From: Clostridiales bacterium
GTDB lineage: Bacteria; Bacillota; Clostridia; Oscillospirales; Oscillospiraceae
Assembly: GCA_029265405.1 (NCBI GenBank)
Contig: JAJUJI010000008.1
Coordinates: 1 to 64,000 of the forward strand
Length of the DNA: 64,000 bases
Direction: 5' to 3'
Shown here: piece after piece, positions 7,431-15,532 of the stretch
Layout of the letters: each line of letters opens with the position of its first letter
Numbering within the stretch: position 1 is the first letter of the stretch
Position numbers and translations under genes: made by a program
Notes under the pieces: model-generated
What the model was told of the DNA's origin: nothing
Databases searched by the model: none
Seen by the model: only the letters and a program-made list of their open reading frames with translations

Positions 7431-8762
7431 TTGAAAGCCGATCTGAATGTCTGCCTGATGAACGACGCGTTTCCGCCGGTGATAGACGGGGTGTCCAACG
7501 CCGTGCTCAACTATGCCTTAATAATAAACGCCAAATACGGCAAGGCTGCGGTCGCGACGCCGAGATACCCGGGAGCGGAAGACAACTACGCTTTTCCCGT
7601 GATTCGGTATCCAAGCATAGGGATAAATTCAAAGCCCCTGAAATCCTACAGGGCGGGCTATCCCTTCGATCCGGCCGCGCTCAAAAAACTTGAGGCAATG
7701 AGGTTCGATATAATACACAGCCATTGTCCGGCGGTTTCGACCGTGCTGGCCAGGAGGCTCAGGGACTTGGCCGATATCCCCATAGTATTTACTTATCATA
7801 CCAAGTTCGACATTGATATATCAAACGCCATAAACGGTGAGCTTATGCGCAGGGCCGCGATACGCCTGCTTGTGGAAAACATTAAGGCCTGCGACGAGAT
7901 CTGGGTCGTCAGCAGGGGAGCGGGAGAAAACCTTAAAAACCTGGGCTATTCCGGAGATTATCTCATCATGGAAAACGGGGTCGACCTGCCCAAGGGCAGG
8001 GCAAAACCGGAAGACGTCGAGAAGCTGCGCCTCGAATACGGCCTTGAATCCGGAACAACGGTATTCCTTTTTGTAGGGCGCCTCATGTGGTACAAGGGCC
8101 TTAGACTGATTATAGACGGGCTGTCCGCCCTTAAGGCGCGGAGGCAGACACCGTTCAAGATGGTTTTCGTAGGCGAGGGGGCCGACGGGGAGGAGGCTGC
8201 AGCCTATGCCGAGCGCAGCTCGCTGGACGGAGAGTGCGTATTCGTCGGGGCCGTACGCGACAGGGAAAGGCTCAGGGCTTGGTATACGCTGGCCGACGCG
8301 CTGCTTTTCCCCTCCACCTTTGACACGAACGGGCTGGTGGTGAGGGAAGCGGCCGCCTGCGGGCTGCCAAGCGTGCTGCTTAAGGATAGCTGCGCCGCAG
8401 AGGGCATAACCGACGGAAGAACCGGCATTCTCATAGAAAACGATTTGCAGGCCATGGCGGACGCCCTGGAGCGCATATGCGAAAATCCGGAGAGGATGAA
8501 GGGAATAGGCGAAGCCGCCATGGAGGAAATATACATATCCTGGGATGAGAGCGTGAGGCGCGCCGTGGAAAGATACGGCGCTGTGCTGGAAAACTGGAAG
8601 AGCGGCGGCAAGCGCCGCCTGCGTGCACCGGACGATGAGGACATAATTTTGTCGGACAAGCTGCTGGATGAGGTTGAGAATATGAAGGTCGGCTCGGCCC
8701 TGTGGCCGGAGCTGAAAAGAAGCGTGACGCTGCGGAGCAGGAGAGCAAAAAGGCAAAAGTAG
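7431..8762 (+). CDS. Family-4 glycosyltransferase
   Basis: 443 residues from a TTG at 7431 preceded by GGGAGGG. The fold is GT-B: an N-terminal acceptor domain (NDAFPPVIDGVSNAV) and a C-terminal nucleotide-sugar domain with FVGRLMWYKG and the donor-site region PSTFDTNGLVVREAAACG. The arrangement is closest to the GT4 diacylglycerol glucosyltransferases and mannosyltransferases of Gram-positive bacteria, so a glycolipid or lipoteichoic-acid anchor role is plausible but not shown. The last 60 residues are charged and lie outside the GT-B core. It is divergent from hisH and stands alone. Confidence 0.8.
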   Translation: MKADLNVCLMNDAFPPVIDGVSNAVLNYALIINAKYGKAAVATPRYPGAEDNYAFPVIRYPSIGINSKPLKSYRAGYPFDPAALKKLEAMRFDIIHSHCPAVSTVLARRLRDLADIPIVFTYHTKFDIDISNAINGELMRRAAIRLLVENIKACDEIWVVSRGAGENLKNLGYSGDYLIMENGVDLPKGRAKPEDVEKLRLEYGLESGTTVFLFVGRLMWYKGLRLIIDGLSALKARRQTPFKMVFVGEGADGEEAAAYAERSSLDGECVFVGAVRDRERLRAWYTLADALLFPSTFDTNGLVVREAAACGLPSVLLKDSCAAEGITDGRTGILIENDLQAMADALERICENPERMKGIGEAAMEEIYISWDESVRRAVERYGAVLENWKSGGKRRLRAPDDEDIILSDKLLDEVENMKVGSALWPELKRSVTLRSRRAKRQK

Positions 8763-8764
8763 TA

Positions 8765-8793
8765 TGGACACGGCCTGCCCCGCGGTATATAAT
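8765..8793 (+). promoter_or_regulatory. Sigma-A promoter of the superoxide reductase gene
   Basis: TGGACA (8765-8770), a 17-bp spacer and TATAAT (8788-8793). Its start point is expected near 8800, just before a perfect inverted repeat. Confidence 0.7.
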
Positions 8794-8804
8794 GATTTGG
8801 GCCG

Positions 8805-8827
8805 CATATGTGATTGGATTACATATG
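8805..8827. promoter_or_regulatory. Operator-like inverted repeat before the superoxide reductase gene
   Basis: CATATGT and ACATATG face each other across 9 bp, a perfect dyad centred about 28 bp after the -10 box. Repeats placed so are typical repressor sites. The cognate regulator is unknown. It may also fold as a short hairpin in the leader. Confidence 0.55.
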
Positions 8828-8872
8828 CCAGGCCCGGCGGAAGTTTATATTATAAAAAAGGAGGCGTTTAAG

Positions 8873-9247
8873 ATGGAAATGAAATTTTATATTTGCAAGC
8901 ACTGCGGAAACATAATCGCGTATGTAAGGAGCAGCGGTGTGCCCGTTGTTTGCTGCGGGGAGGAAATGAGCGAAATAATACCCGGAACGACAGACGCTTC
9001 GCTTGAAAAGCATGTTCCCGTCGTAAAGGTAGAGGGGAACAAGGTTTATGTGACCGTAGGCTCAGCGCCTCATCCCATGCTTCCCGAGCACTATATCCAG
9101 TGGATTGCCCTTCAGACAAAAGCCGGCAATCAGCGCAAGGCCCTGTATCCCGGAATGGAGCCTAAGGCCTGCTTTACCATCTGCGAGGGGGACGAGGTGG
9201 AGGCAGTTTACGAATACTGCAACCTCCACAGCCTCTGGAAGGCATAA
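8873..9247 (+). CDS. dfx: Superoxide reductase (desulfoferrodoxin type)
   Basis: 124 residues with AAAGGAGG upstream of the ATG at 8873. It reduces superoxide to hydrogen peroxide in the cytosol without releasing oxygen, as anaerobes prefer. The N-terminal desulforedoxin domain has the four iron ligands Cys8, Cys11, Cys27 and Cys28. The catalytic domain has His47 (EKHVP), His67 (PHPM), His73 (PEHY), Cys116 and His119 (YCNLHSLW), so both iron centres look complete. It is monocistronic, between its own promoter and a double hairpin, and faces thioredoxin reductase. Confidence 0.96.
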   Translation: MEMKFYICKHCGNIIAYVRSSGVPVVCCGEEMSEIIPGTTDASLEKHVPVVKVEGNKVYVTVGSAPHPMLPEHYIQWIALQTKAGNQRKALYPGMEPKACFTICEGDEVEAVYEYCNLHSLWKA

Positions 9248-9256
9248 CGCAGATCG

Positions 9257-9323
9257 CTGCCACGCGCGCTCTTGGCGCGCGGCAGACTAAGGGCCCGAAA
9301 CGGCTGCCTGAGCCGTTTCGGGC
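9257..9323. terminator. Paired hairpins between the convergent dfx and trxB genes
   Basis: The first hairpin (9257-9285) pairs CTGCC-CGCGC arms. The second (9293-9323) has a perfect 13-bp stem, GCCCGAAACGGCT against its complement, with a 5-base loop. Neither has a strong T tract. The position suggests a shared, bidirectional stop for two convergent genes. Confidence 0.55.
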
Positions 9324-10235
9324 TCATTCCGTATTCACAAGGTTTGCCGCGCCAACGGCTGCGATCGCACCGTCGGAAGCCGCGGTGATTATTTGCCTGA
9401 GCTCCTTAGTCCTCGTGTCGCCTGCGGCGAAAACACCGCCGACGGAGGTGCGGCAATCCTCCCCGGCTATTATATAGCCGCCGCCGTCAAGGGCCAGCTT
9501 GCCTTCAAACATGCGGTTGTCGGGCTCAAGCCCGATAGCAACAAAGACAGCCGAAACATCAAGACGCCTGATTCCGGAGCCCGGGGAGGAAAGGCTCCTG
9601 ATGTCGAAGGCTGTGACGAGAGCCCCGCCGGATATCCTCTCGGCGGCGTGCTTCGTTATTATCTCGATATTTTCTCTTGAGCGCACGGCGTCTGCGAGCC
9701 GCTTTTCTCCTCTAATTTCGCTTCTTACCACAAGATAGACCCTATTGCATAGATTGGAGAGGAACAGCGCGTCCTCAAGGGCGGTGTTGCCGCCTCCGAC
9801 CACCGCCACGTCCCTGCCCTTGAAAAAAGCTCCGTCGCAGGTGGCGCAGTAGGACACGCCCCTGCCCGTGTACTCCTCCTCGCCGGGGATTTTCAGCTTT
9901 CGGCGCTTTGCCCCGTTTGCTATGATGACCGTTTTGCTCTCGTATTCGCCGCCCGTGGTTGAAACGCGCTTTACTGCGCCGTCAAGCTCCGCCGCCGCAG
10001 CCTGCTCAAAGCGTATGTCGGCCCCCTGGGCGACCGCCTGTTCATAAATATTCTGGGCCAGCTGCCAGCCGGAAATCTTTTGAATGGAAGGGAAGTTTTC
10101 GACCTCGGGAGCTATGCCTATCTGCCCTCCGTACATTTCTCCCTCCAGCACGACGGTCTTCAATCCGGCGCGTATAGCGTAGATGGCGGCGGTAAGACCG
10201 GCCGGGCCGGCGCCGATAATTATGACATCAAACAT
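9324..10235 (-). CDS. trxB: Thioredoxin reductase
   Basis: 303 residues. A flavoenzyme that passes electrons through FAD to the redox pair Cys130/Cys133 (CATC) and on to thioredoxin. The FAD site GAGPAG is at 9-14, the second dinucleotide site is GGGNTALED, and GDTR near the C-terminus closes the FAD pocket. The usual HRR motif for the NADPH phosphate reads VVRSE here, so the donor (NADPH, NADH or other) is less certain. AGGGAGGA precedes the ATG. It is divergent from the Crp-type regulator that precedes trxA. Confidence 0.95.
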   Translation of the reverse strand: MFDVIIIGAGPAGLTAAIYAIRAGLKTVVLEGEMYGGQIGIAPEVENFPSIQKISGWQLAQNIYEQAVAQGADIRFEQAAAAELDGAVKRVSTTGGEYESKTVIIANGAKRRKLKIPGEEEYTGRGVSYCATCDGAFFKGRDVAVVGGGNTALEDALFLSNLCNRVYLVVRSEIRGEKRLADAVRSRENIEIITKHAAERISGGALVTAFDIRSLSSPGSGIRRLDVSAVFVAIGLEPDNRMFEGKLALDGGGYIIAGEDCRTSVGGVFAAGDTRTKELRQIITAASDGAIAAVGAANLVNTE

Positions 10236-10298
10236 TGCCGCAATTCCTCCCTTATTGTTATGGAGCGGGGTTTTATTTAGGCTTCCCGATATAGTATT

Positions 10299-10326
10299 AT
10301 TTTACACAGAATCTGGCTTGTTTCAA
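10299..10326 (-). promoter_or_regulatory. Candidate trxB promoter
   Basis: On the minus strand TTGAAA (10326-10321), a 16-bp spacer and TAAAAT (10304-10299), with the trxB start 64 bp downstream. Confidence 0.45.
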
Positions 10327-10360
10327 TTATTATTTAGCTGTCCGACGGGGCATTAAGGCG

Positions 10361-10388
10361 TTGAAATAACGAGCCGCTGTGCTATACT
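10361..10388 (+). promoter_or_regulatory. Sigma-A promoter of the Crp-type regulator
   Basis: TTGAAA (10361-10366) and TATACT (10383-10388) with a 16-bp spacer, about 40 bp before the ATG. Confidence 0.6.
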
Positions 10389-10427
10389 GGGTGTGGGAAT
10401 TGAAAAAAGAGAAGGGAATGATTGATA

Positions 10428-11108
10428 ATGAATACGCAGGCGGCGGAAAGAGAGGAACTGCTGGTAAAAATCCCTTATTGGGACAAGCTGACGCCCGAGG
10501 AGAAGGACGAAGTCAGGCTGGGCTCGGCTGTCGTCGGCTATACCAAGGGCGCAGTAGTGCAGACCTATGACGGCGAATGTCTTGGCTCGGTGCTGGTGCT
10601 GAAAGGCCAGCTTCGCATCTATCTGCTCTCCGAGGAGGGCAGGGAGGTGACGCTCTACAGGCTCGGCGAGGGAGATTCCTGCGTGATGTCGGCTTCCTGC
10701 GTAATCAGCCAGATAACCTTTGAAACGCAAATGACGGCGGAGGAGGATACGCGGCTGCTGGTCGTCAGATCCGGCGTTTTTGAAAAGATAGCCGCCTCCA
10801 ATATTCAAGTCAAGGTGTTCATGTATGAGCTGATAATCGAAAGATTCTCCGAGGTCATGTGGGCCATGCAGCAGATACTGTTTATGGGCTTCGACAAGAG
10901 ACTGGCCGTCTTCCTCTACGACGAGTATTCAAGAACAGGCAGCAGCGAGCTGAAAATGACCCACGAGCAGATAGCCAAGCTGACCGGCTCGGCGCGCGAG
11001 GTCGTATCGCGCATGCTCAAGCGCTTTGCCGACGACGGAATAGTCGAATTCAGGCGCGGCGTTATTTTTTTGAAAGATATAGGACGCCTGAAAAAAATAA
11101 TTATGTGA
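10428..11108 (+). CDS. Crp/Fnr-family transcription regulator
   Basis: 226 residues. A cyclic-nucleotide-binding-type beta barrel (about 15-120), a long dimer helix and a C-terminal winged helix (LKMTHEQIAKLTGSAREVVSRMLKRF, about 172-200 in part). It has only a few scattered cysteines and lacks the N-terminal cysteine cluster of FNR, so oxygen sensing by an iron-sulphur cluster is unlikely. It lies between trxB (divergent) and trxA (68 bp downstream), near the superoxide reductase gene, which suggests a redox or nitrosative-stress regulator. The effector is unknown. Confidence 0.88.
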   Translation: MNTQAAEREELLVKIPYWDKLTPEEKDEVRLGSAVVGYTKGAVVQTYDGECLGSVLVLKGQLRIYLLSEEGREVTLYRLGEGDSCVMSASCVISQITFETQMTAEEDTRLLVVRSGVFEKIAASNIQVKVFMYELIIERFSEVMWAMQQILFMGFDKRLAVFLYDEYSRTGSSELKMTHEQIAKLTGSAREVVSRMLKRFADDGIVEFRRGVIFLKDIGRLKKIIM

Positions 11109-11176
11109 TTGGGTCACTGTATAAAGAGGCATATCCGGTTATCCTATAATCAGAAAATTTGAAAGGAGATAAGAAT

Positions 11177-11488
11177 ATGCCAGCCATAACGATAGATTCC
11201 GGCAACTTTATAAATGAGGTATTGAATTCCGACAAGCCCGTCCTCATAGACTTCTGGGCCTCCTGGTGCGGCCCCTGCCGCATGCTTTCCCCAATTGTTG
11301 AGGAAATAGCCGAGGAATACGCGGGAAAGATTAAGGTGGGAAAGATAAACATAGACGAGCAGCCCCAGCTTGCCGCAAGGTACAACGTGGCCAGCATTCC
11401 AACTCTTGTCCTGTTTAAAAACGGCAAGCCCGTAAACATGTCGGTGGGAGTCAAGCCCAAAAGGGTAATAGAGGCCATGCTGAGCTAG
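11177..11488 (+). CDS. trxA: Thioredoxin
   Basis: 103 residues, one thioredoxin fold with the active site WCGPC (Cys31, Cys34) and the cis-proline motif SIPTL. It reduces disulphides of cytosolic enzymes and is recycled by TrxB, encoded 1 kb away. The start is the ATG at 11177 behind AAAGGAGAT. The gene follows the Crp-type regulator and ends at a strong terminator. Confidence 0.97.
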   Translation: MPAITIDSGNFINEVLNSDKPVLIDFWASWCGPCRMLSPIVEEIAEEYAGKIKVGKINIDEQPQLAARYNVASIPTLVLFKNGKPVNMSVGVKPKRVIEAMLS

Positions 11489-11527
11489 CGTGCTTTATAT
11501 TATGTTTATGCGAACGCGTATAAGCGG

Positions 11528-11564
11528 AAAAAATACGGGGAGCGATGCGCTCCCCGTATTTTTT
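11528..11564 (+). terminator. Rho-independent terminator after trxA
   Basis: A perfect 17-bp stem from A6 to T6 with GGGGAGCG in the core and a 3-base loop. The symmetric A and T tracts make it bidirectional, so it can also stop cheB transcripts coming from the right. Confidence 0.9.
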
Positions 11565-11592
11565 GAACGCTCGGCAAGGCCGTCGCGCACCG

Positions 11593-12618
11593 TCATATTG
11601 CGGATATAATAGCCTGAGGGATGGCGTCAAGCGAAGCCTGCTTTTCGACGGCGCCCATTTCGTAGGCTGCTTTTGGCATTCCGTAGACGACGGAGGATTT
11701 TTCGTCCTGGCCTATTGTCCTGGCTCCGGCGCCGCGCATTGCAAGCAGGCCGCGCGCGCCGTCCTCGCCCATGCCGGTAAGTATCACGCCCACAGAGGAA
11801 GCGCCGCAGCAGGCCGCCACCGAATGAAACAGCACGTCAACCGAGGGGCAGTGCCCGTTGACCTTATCGCCCTCCGAAACCTCCACGCGCAGCCTGTCGC
11901 CTATCTTTTTGACACGCATATGCTTGTCGCCGGGCGCTATGAGCGCGAGCCCCTTTTCAATGTAATCACCGTTTTGGGCCTCTCTGACGCGCAGCGGCGT
12001 GGTGCCGTTTAGCCTGTCGGCAAACATTTTTGAAAAAACAGGCGGTATGTGCTGGACAATAACTATTCCCGGTATCTCGGGAGGCAGATATTTCAGCACG
12101 TTGAATATCGCGTCGGTGCCGCCCGTCGAGGCGCCTATTGCGATGAGTTTTTTGCTGCCGGAGGGATTGACGGCGGTTATGGGCCTTGCGGCGCCGCCGC
12201 CGCTTTTAACCGTCGGAATGCGGGACTTTGAGGCTATTTTGATCTTATCTATTAGGTCGGCAATGAAGGCGTCGGTAGTGCGCCCGTAGCTGAGGTCGGG
12301 CTTGGCGACAAAATCTATGGCCCCGGCGTTCATGGCGTCCAGCACTGCGTCGCTCACCGAGCTTACGACAACGACGCGCAGCGGATATTGGGGCAGCAGG
12401 CGCTTGATGAAATCAATGCCGTTCATTTTCGGCATCACCACGTCGCAAACCATCACATCCGGCTCCAGATCGACGATCTTGTCCCTTGCGTCGAAGGGAT
12501 CCACGGCGGTAGCCACGACTTCAATCTCAGGGTCGCGGGATACGCCTTTTACCAGCATATTGCGGAACAGGGCGCTGTCATCCACGATCAGCAGCCTGAT
12601 TTTTTTATCGGTCTGCAT
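11593..12618 (-). CDS. cheB: Chemotaxis methylesterase/deamidase CheB
   Basis: 341 residues. A receiver domain with Asp59 as phosphorylation site (VCDVVMPKMNG) is linked to a C-terminal methylesterase domain with Ser164 (GASTGG), His190 (VQHIPP) and Asp287 (GEDGARG) as triad. It removes methyl groups from chemoreceptors once phosphorylated by CheA, resetting the signal. It is the last gene of a leftward group with cheR and two receptor genes, while its kinase CheA lies 10 kb away in another operon. Confidence 0.97.
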   Translation of the reverse strand: MQTDKKIRLLIVDDSALFRNMLVKGVSRDPEIEVVATAVDPFDARDKIVDLEPDVMVCDVVMPKMNGIDFIKRLLPQYPLRVVVVSSVSDAVLDAMNAGAIDFVAKPDLSYGRTTDAFIADLIDKIKIASKSRIPTVKSGGGAARPITAVNPSGSKKLIAIGASTGGTDAIFNVLKYLPPEIPGIVIVQHIPPVFSKMFADRLNGTTPLRVREAQNGDYIEKGLALIAPGDKHMRVKKIGDRLRVEVSEGDKVNGHCPSVDVLFHSVAACCGASSVGVILTGMGEDGARGLLAMRGAGARTIGQDEKSSVVYGMPKAAYEMGAVEKQASLDAIPQAIISAI

Positions 12619-12681
12619 ATTCAGCCTCCGTAATTAAACTTAGTCAAATGCCATTGAGCTGGCGGCCGGTTGGCTTCCGGA

Positions 12682-13497
12682 TTATTCCTTCCTGTAAACA
12701 GCTGGCATAACAAATTTGTAGCTTGTTTTTTCCCTGTTGAGCGTCTCGGAGTGGCCGATGAACAGATAGCCTCCGCTTTCGGTTATGTTGTAAAATTTAT
12801 CGGCAAGCTCGTCTCTTGTCTGGCTGTTGAAGTAGATCATGACGTTTCTGCAGAATATGACGTGGAATTTTTTCTTGAAGCCGTAGGTGGGGGACATTAG
12901 GTTGAAGGGCCTGAATATCACCTCGTTTTTAATGCGTTCGGATACCGCGCTGGTAGAAGCGTCTATTTTTGTAAAATAATTCAATCGCCAGGAGGGAGGC
13001 AGCTGCGCGAGATCCTTGTTTTGATAAACGCCTCGCCTTGCTTTTTCGAGGACCTGGTTGGAGATGTCGGTCGCCAGTATCCTGGCGTCCCACATGGGCT
13101 TTTCGCGGCCAAAGTATTCATCTATGAGCATGGCGAGGGTGTAGGGCTCCTCGCCGCTGGAGCAGCCGGCGCTCCATATGCGCAGATCCCTGCTTGCCAC
13201 GTTTTCCTTCAGGTAAGGGAGCACCGTGTCCCTGAAGAAATAAAAATGCTCAGGCTCCCTCATAAAAAAGGTGTGGTTTGTCGTAATGTGATTTATAAGT
13301 ACGGTGGAAGCCGTTCCGGTCTTATCGCGAATTAAGTATTCGTAGTATTCGGTAAAGCTCTTAAAATTGTGCTCGGCCAGCACGCTCTGAAGCCTTCCGG
13401 TTACCAGCGCCCGCTTTTCCTCCTTCAGATTAATGCCGTAATTGCTCTTGATATATTCGGCCAGCTTTTTGAATTCTTCGTTGGTTATCGAAATCAA
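12682..13497 (-). CDS. cheR: Chemoreceptor methyltransferase CheR
   Basis: 271 residues. The N-terminal helical domain and the SAM-binding Rossmann domain are complete: RDLRIWSAGCSSGEEPYTLAM holds the SAM loop and VIFCRNVMIYF the NxxFY-like site. It methylates receptor glutamates with S-adenosylmethionine, opposing CheB. It lies 54 bp after the first receptor gene and 63 bp before cheB. No C-terminal tether sequence for it is evident on either receptor. Confidence 0.96.
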   Translation of the reverse strand: MISITNEEFKKLAEYIKSNYGINLKEEKRALVTGRLQSVLAEHNFKSFTEYYEYLIRDKTGTASTVLINHITTNHTFFMREPEHFYFFRDTVLPYLKENVASRDLRIWSAGCSSGEEPYTLAMLIDEYFGREKPMWDARILATDISNQVLEKARRGVYQNKDLAQLPPSWRLNYFTKIDASTSAVSERIKNEVIFRPFNLMSPTYGFKKKFHVIFCRNVMIYFNSQTRDELADKFYNITESGGYLFIGHSETLNREKTSYKFVMPAVYRKE

Positions 13498-13551
13498 TTC
13501 ATGCCCTCCGTACAGTTTAAGCGCCGAGATAGGCCGAAGCTGAGAAACCCG

Positions 13552-15297
13552 TCATGCTTCGTCATGCTGAGGCTCCATGCCTTCATCCTCATTGGAGCCG
13601 CGGATTTTGAAGGCTCCGACAATTTCCTTGAGCTGCGCCGCCTGTCCCGAAAGCTCCTGGCTTGCCGCCGCGCTTTCCTCTGAGGTCGCGGCGTTAGCCT
13701 GCACGACTTGAGAAACCTGGATTATGCCCTGATTGATTTGCTCTATGGCCGCAGCCTGCTCCTTCGAGGAAGCCGCTATAGAGGCTACAAGTTTGGCTGC
13801 CTTCTCAACCTCCTCTACAATGGTGGAAAGCGCCTTGGCGGTTTCATTAGCTATTGACGTGCCGGCCTTGACCTTCTTTATGGAGTTTTCGATGAGTTCG
13901 GTGGTTTCTCTGGCGGCGCTGGCCGACTTTGCGGCAAGCGTTCTGACTTCCTCGGCGACTACCGCAAAGCCCAGCCCGTGCTGGCCGGCCCTGGCGGCCT
14001 CCACCGCCGCGTTCAGGGCCAATATGTTGGTCTGGAACGCTATGTCGTCTATCACCTTGATTATCTTGTTGATATTTTTAGAGGAAACGTTGATTTCGTC
14101 CATGGCGGCGAGCATGTCCTTCATATGCTCGTTTCCCTTATCGGCGTGAGTCTTGGCGTTGTTGGCAAGCTGATTGGCCGTCTCGGCGTTTTCCGCATTG
14201 CGGCCGGTCTGAGAGGCGATGCTTTCAAGAGAGGCGGTAAGCTGCTCAACGCTGCTTGCCTGCTCGGTCGCACCCTGGGACAGGCTCATGCTTGAATCGG
14301 AGAGGGAGGCAGCTCCGGCGGAAACCTGCTCCGCAGCCCCAAATATCGACATTACCATACCGTTGAGGTTATCCACCAGCGCCGACAAGGCCTTGCCGAG
14401 AACGTCAAATTCCGAGCGCAGCTCCACATTAGCCGTAAGGTCGCCGGCGGCGACAAGCTGCGCCGCTTTGACCTGCTTTTTTGTCGCCACTATGAGCTTA
14501 TGGAAGGCGTTGCCCAAATCGCCAATCTCGTCCCTGCGGTCCTTAAGCTTCATGTCCTTGCGCGTAAGCACCTTGTCCGTGTTAATATCTCCGGACGCCA
14601 GCAGAGCCGCCAGCTTGGTCATGGTGACTATGGGCTTGCCTATAATGCCAGCTATGAAGATGCCCAGCAAAATTGATACCGCTATAACCACCACCATGGC
14701 AAGGAGCATAATAAATATCGCCATATCGGACTTGCGCGCGTTGGAGGAGGCTTTGTCATTCGCTCCTGCGGAAATTTTAGACATGCTTTGCAATATAAGG
14801 TCGCGTATCGCGGCGCCTGTCTTAGCCAGCGATTCCCGCTGCTCTATGGATTTGCCAAGCTGCCCCTCGTCTATATACTGGAAAAAAGTGTTGAGGTTTT
14901 CGCTGTATACGTTCCAAGCCTCCGACATGGAATCGGCAAGGCCTTTAAGCTCGTCGTCCGCGTCGGGGTTTGCCTTGATATTATCAACAAGGTTGGCGAT
15001 ATTTGCACCGGCGGTGTTTTGATATTCCAGTATAAGATTTTTGACCTCCTCGGCCGCGGAGGGAGTGGAGGCGTACCTGTATTGCAGGACATTGTACTGC
15101 AGCTGCAGTATATTTACAGCCGTTTCTCCTGAATATTGCAGGGCCATCGCGTTATAGCGGTACAGATCGCCGTCCGCTTTTTTTACGCTGGAAAGATTTA
15201 TTATGCCGGCCGCCCCGGCTATCGCCGCAAACACGGCTATAATCAGGAAGGCCGCCAAAAGTTTTCTGGAAATTTTTAGATTTAGAAACCACTTCAT
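13552..15297 (-). CDS. mcp: Methyl-accepting chemotaxis protein (first paralogue)
   Basis: 581 residues. The order is one membrane helix (about 10-30), a periplasm-like four-helix-bundle sensor (about 35-185), a second membrane helix (about 192-215), HAMP and a long coiled-coil signalling domain with the hairpin tip [10 protein letters not shown]. The sensor is small with no cache fold, so the ligand may be bound directly or through a binding protein. It is a close paralogue of the next receptor, nearly identical through the signalling tip. It is first of the mcp-cheR-cheB group. Confidence 0.93.
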   Translation of the reverse strand: MKWFLNLKISRKLLAAFLIIAVFAAIAGAAGIINLSSVKKADGDLYRYNAMALQYSGETAVNILQLQYNVLQYRYASTPSAAEEVKNLILEYQNTAGANIANLVDNIKANPDADDELKGLADSMSEAWNVYSENLNTFFQYIDEGQLGKSIEQRESLAKTGAAIRDLILQSMSKISAGANDKASSNARKSDMAIFIMLLAMVVVIAVSILLGIFIAGIIGKPIVTMTKLAALLASGDINTDKVLTRKDMKLKDRRDEIGDLGNAFHKLIVATKKQVKAAQLVAAGDLTANVELRSEFDVLGKALSALVDNLNGMVMSIFGAAEQVSAGAASLSDSSMSLSQGATEQASSVEQLTASLESIASQTGRNAENAETANQLANNAKTHADKGNEHMKDMLAAMDEINVSSKNINKIIKVIDDIAFQTNILALNAAVEAARAGQHGLGFAVVAEEVRTLAAKSASAARETTELIENSIKKVKAGTSIANETAKALSTIVEEVEKAAKLVASIAASSKEQAAAIEQINQGIIQVSQVVQANAATSEESAAASQELSGQAAQLKEIVGAFKIRGSNEDEGMEPQHDEA

Positions 15298-15335
15298 TTT
15301 AACATACCACTCCGTTTGACTTTTAAATTCCGCCT

Positions 15336-15360
15336 TAATCGGCCCGCGACGGGCCGATTA
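15336..15360. repeat. Hairpin in the leader of the first receptor gene
   Basis: TAATCGGCCCG and its complement form an 11-bp stem with a 3-base loop, 39 bp upstream of the start codon. It has no T tract on the coding strand. It could protect the mRNA end or tune expression. Confidence 0.45.
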
Positions 15361-15470
15361 GTTATATTACTTCTGTAATAATAATTTCGTCACAATTTCA
15401 AGCCAATCCAGTGGCAGGGACGAGAATATTCGATAATTGCGCGTAAGCGGCGCTTTGCCTGGAAAAAATT

Positions 15471-15510
15471 CCAGCAGCGTCCCGCGCCGGCCGGCGCGGG
15501 ACGCTGCTGG
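15471..15510 (-). terminator. 40-bp perfect palindrome ending the second receptor gene
   Basis: Two 20-bp arms with no spacer (CCAGCAGCGTCCCGCGCCGG and its complement), followed on the minus strand by AATTTTTT. It lies 23 bp after the receptor stop and fits a strong intrinsic terminator. Confidence 0.8.
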
Positions 15511-15532
15511 AAGCGGGCTCCCTGCTTAAACT

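Noticed and set aside
15471-15510. 40-bp perfect palindrome as a possible recombination or protein-binding site
   Set aside because: It lies 23 bp after a stop codon and is followed by a T tract on the coding strand, so an intrinsic terminator explains it.
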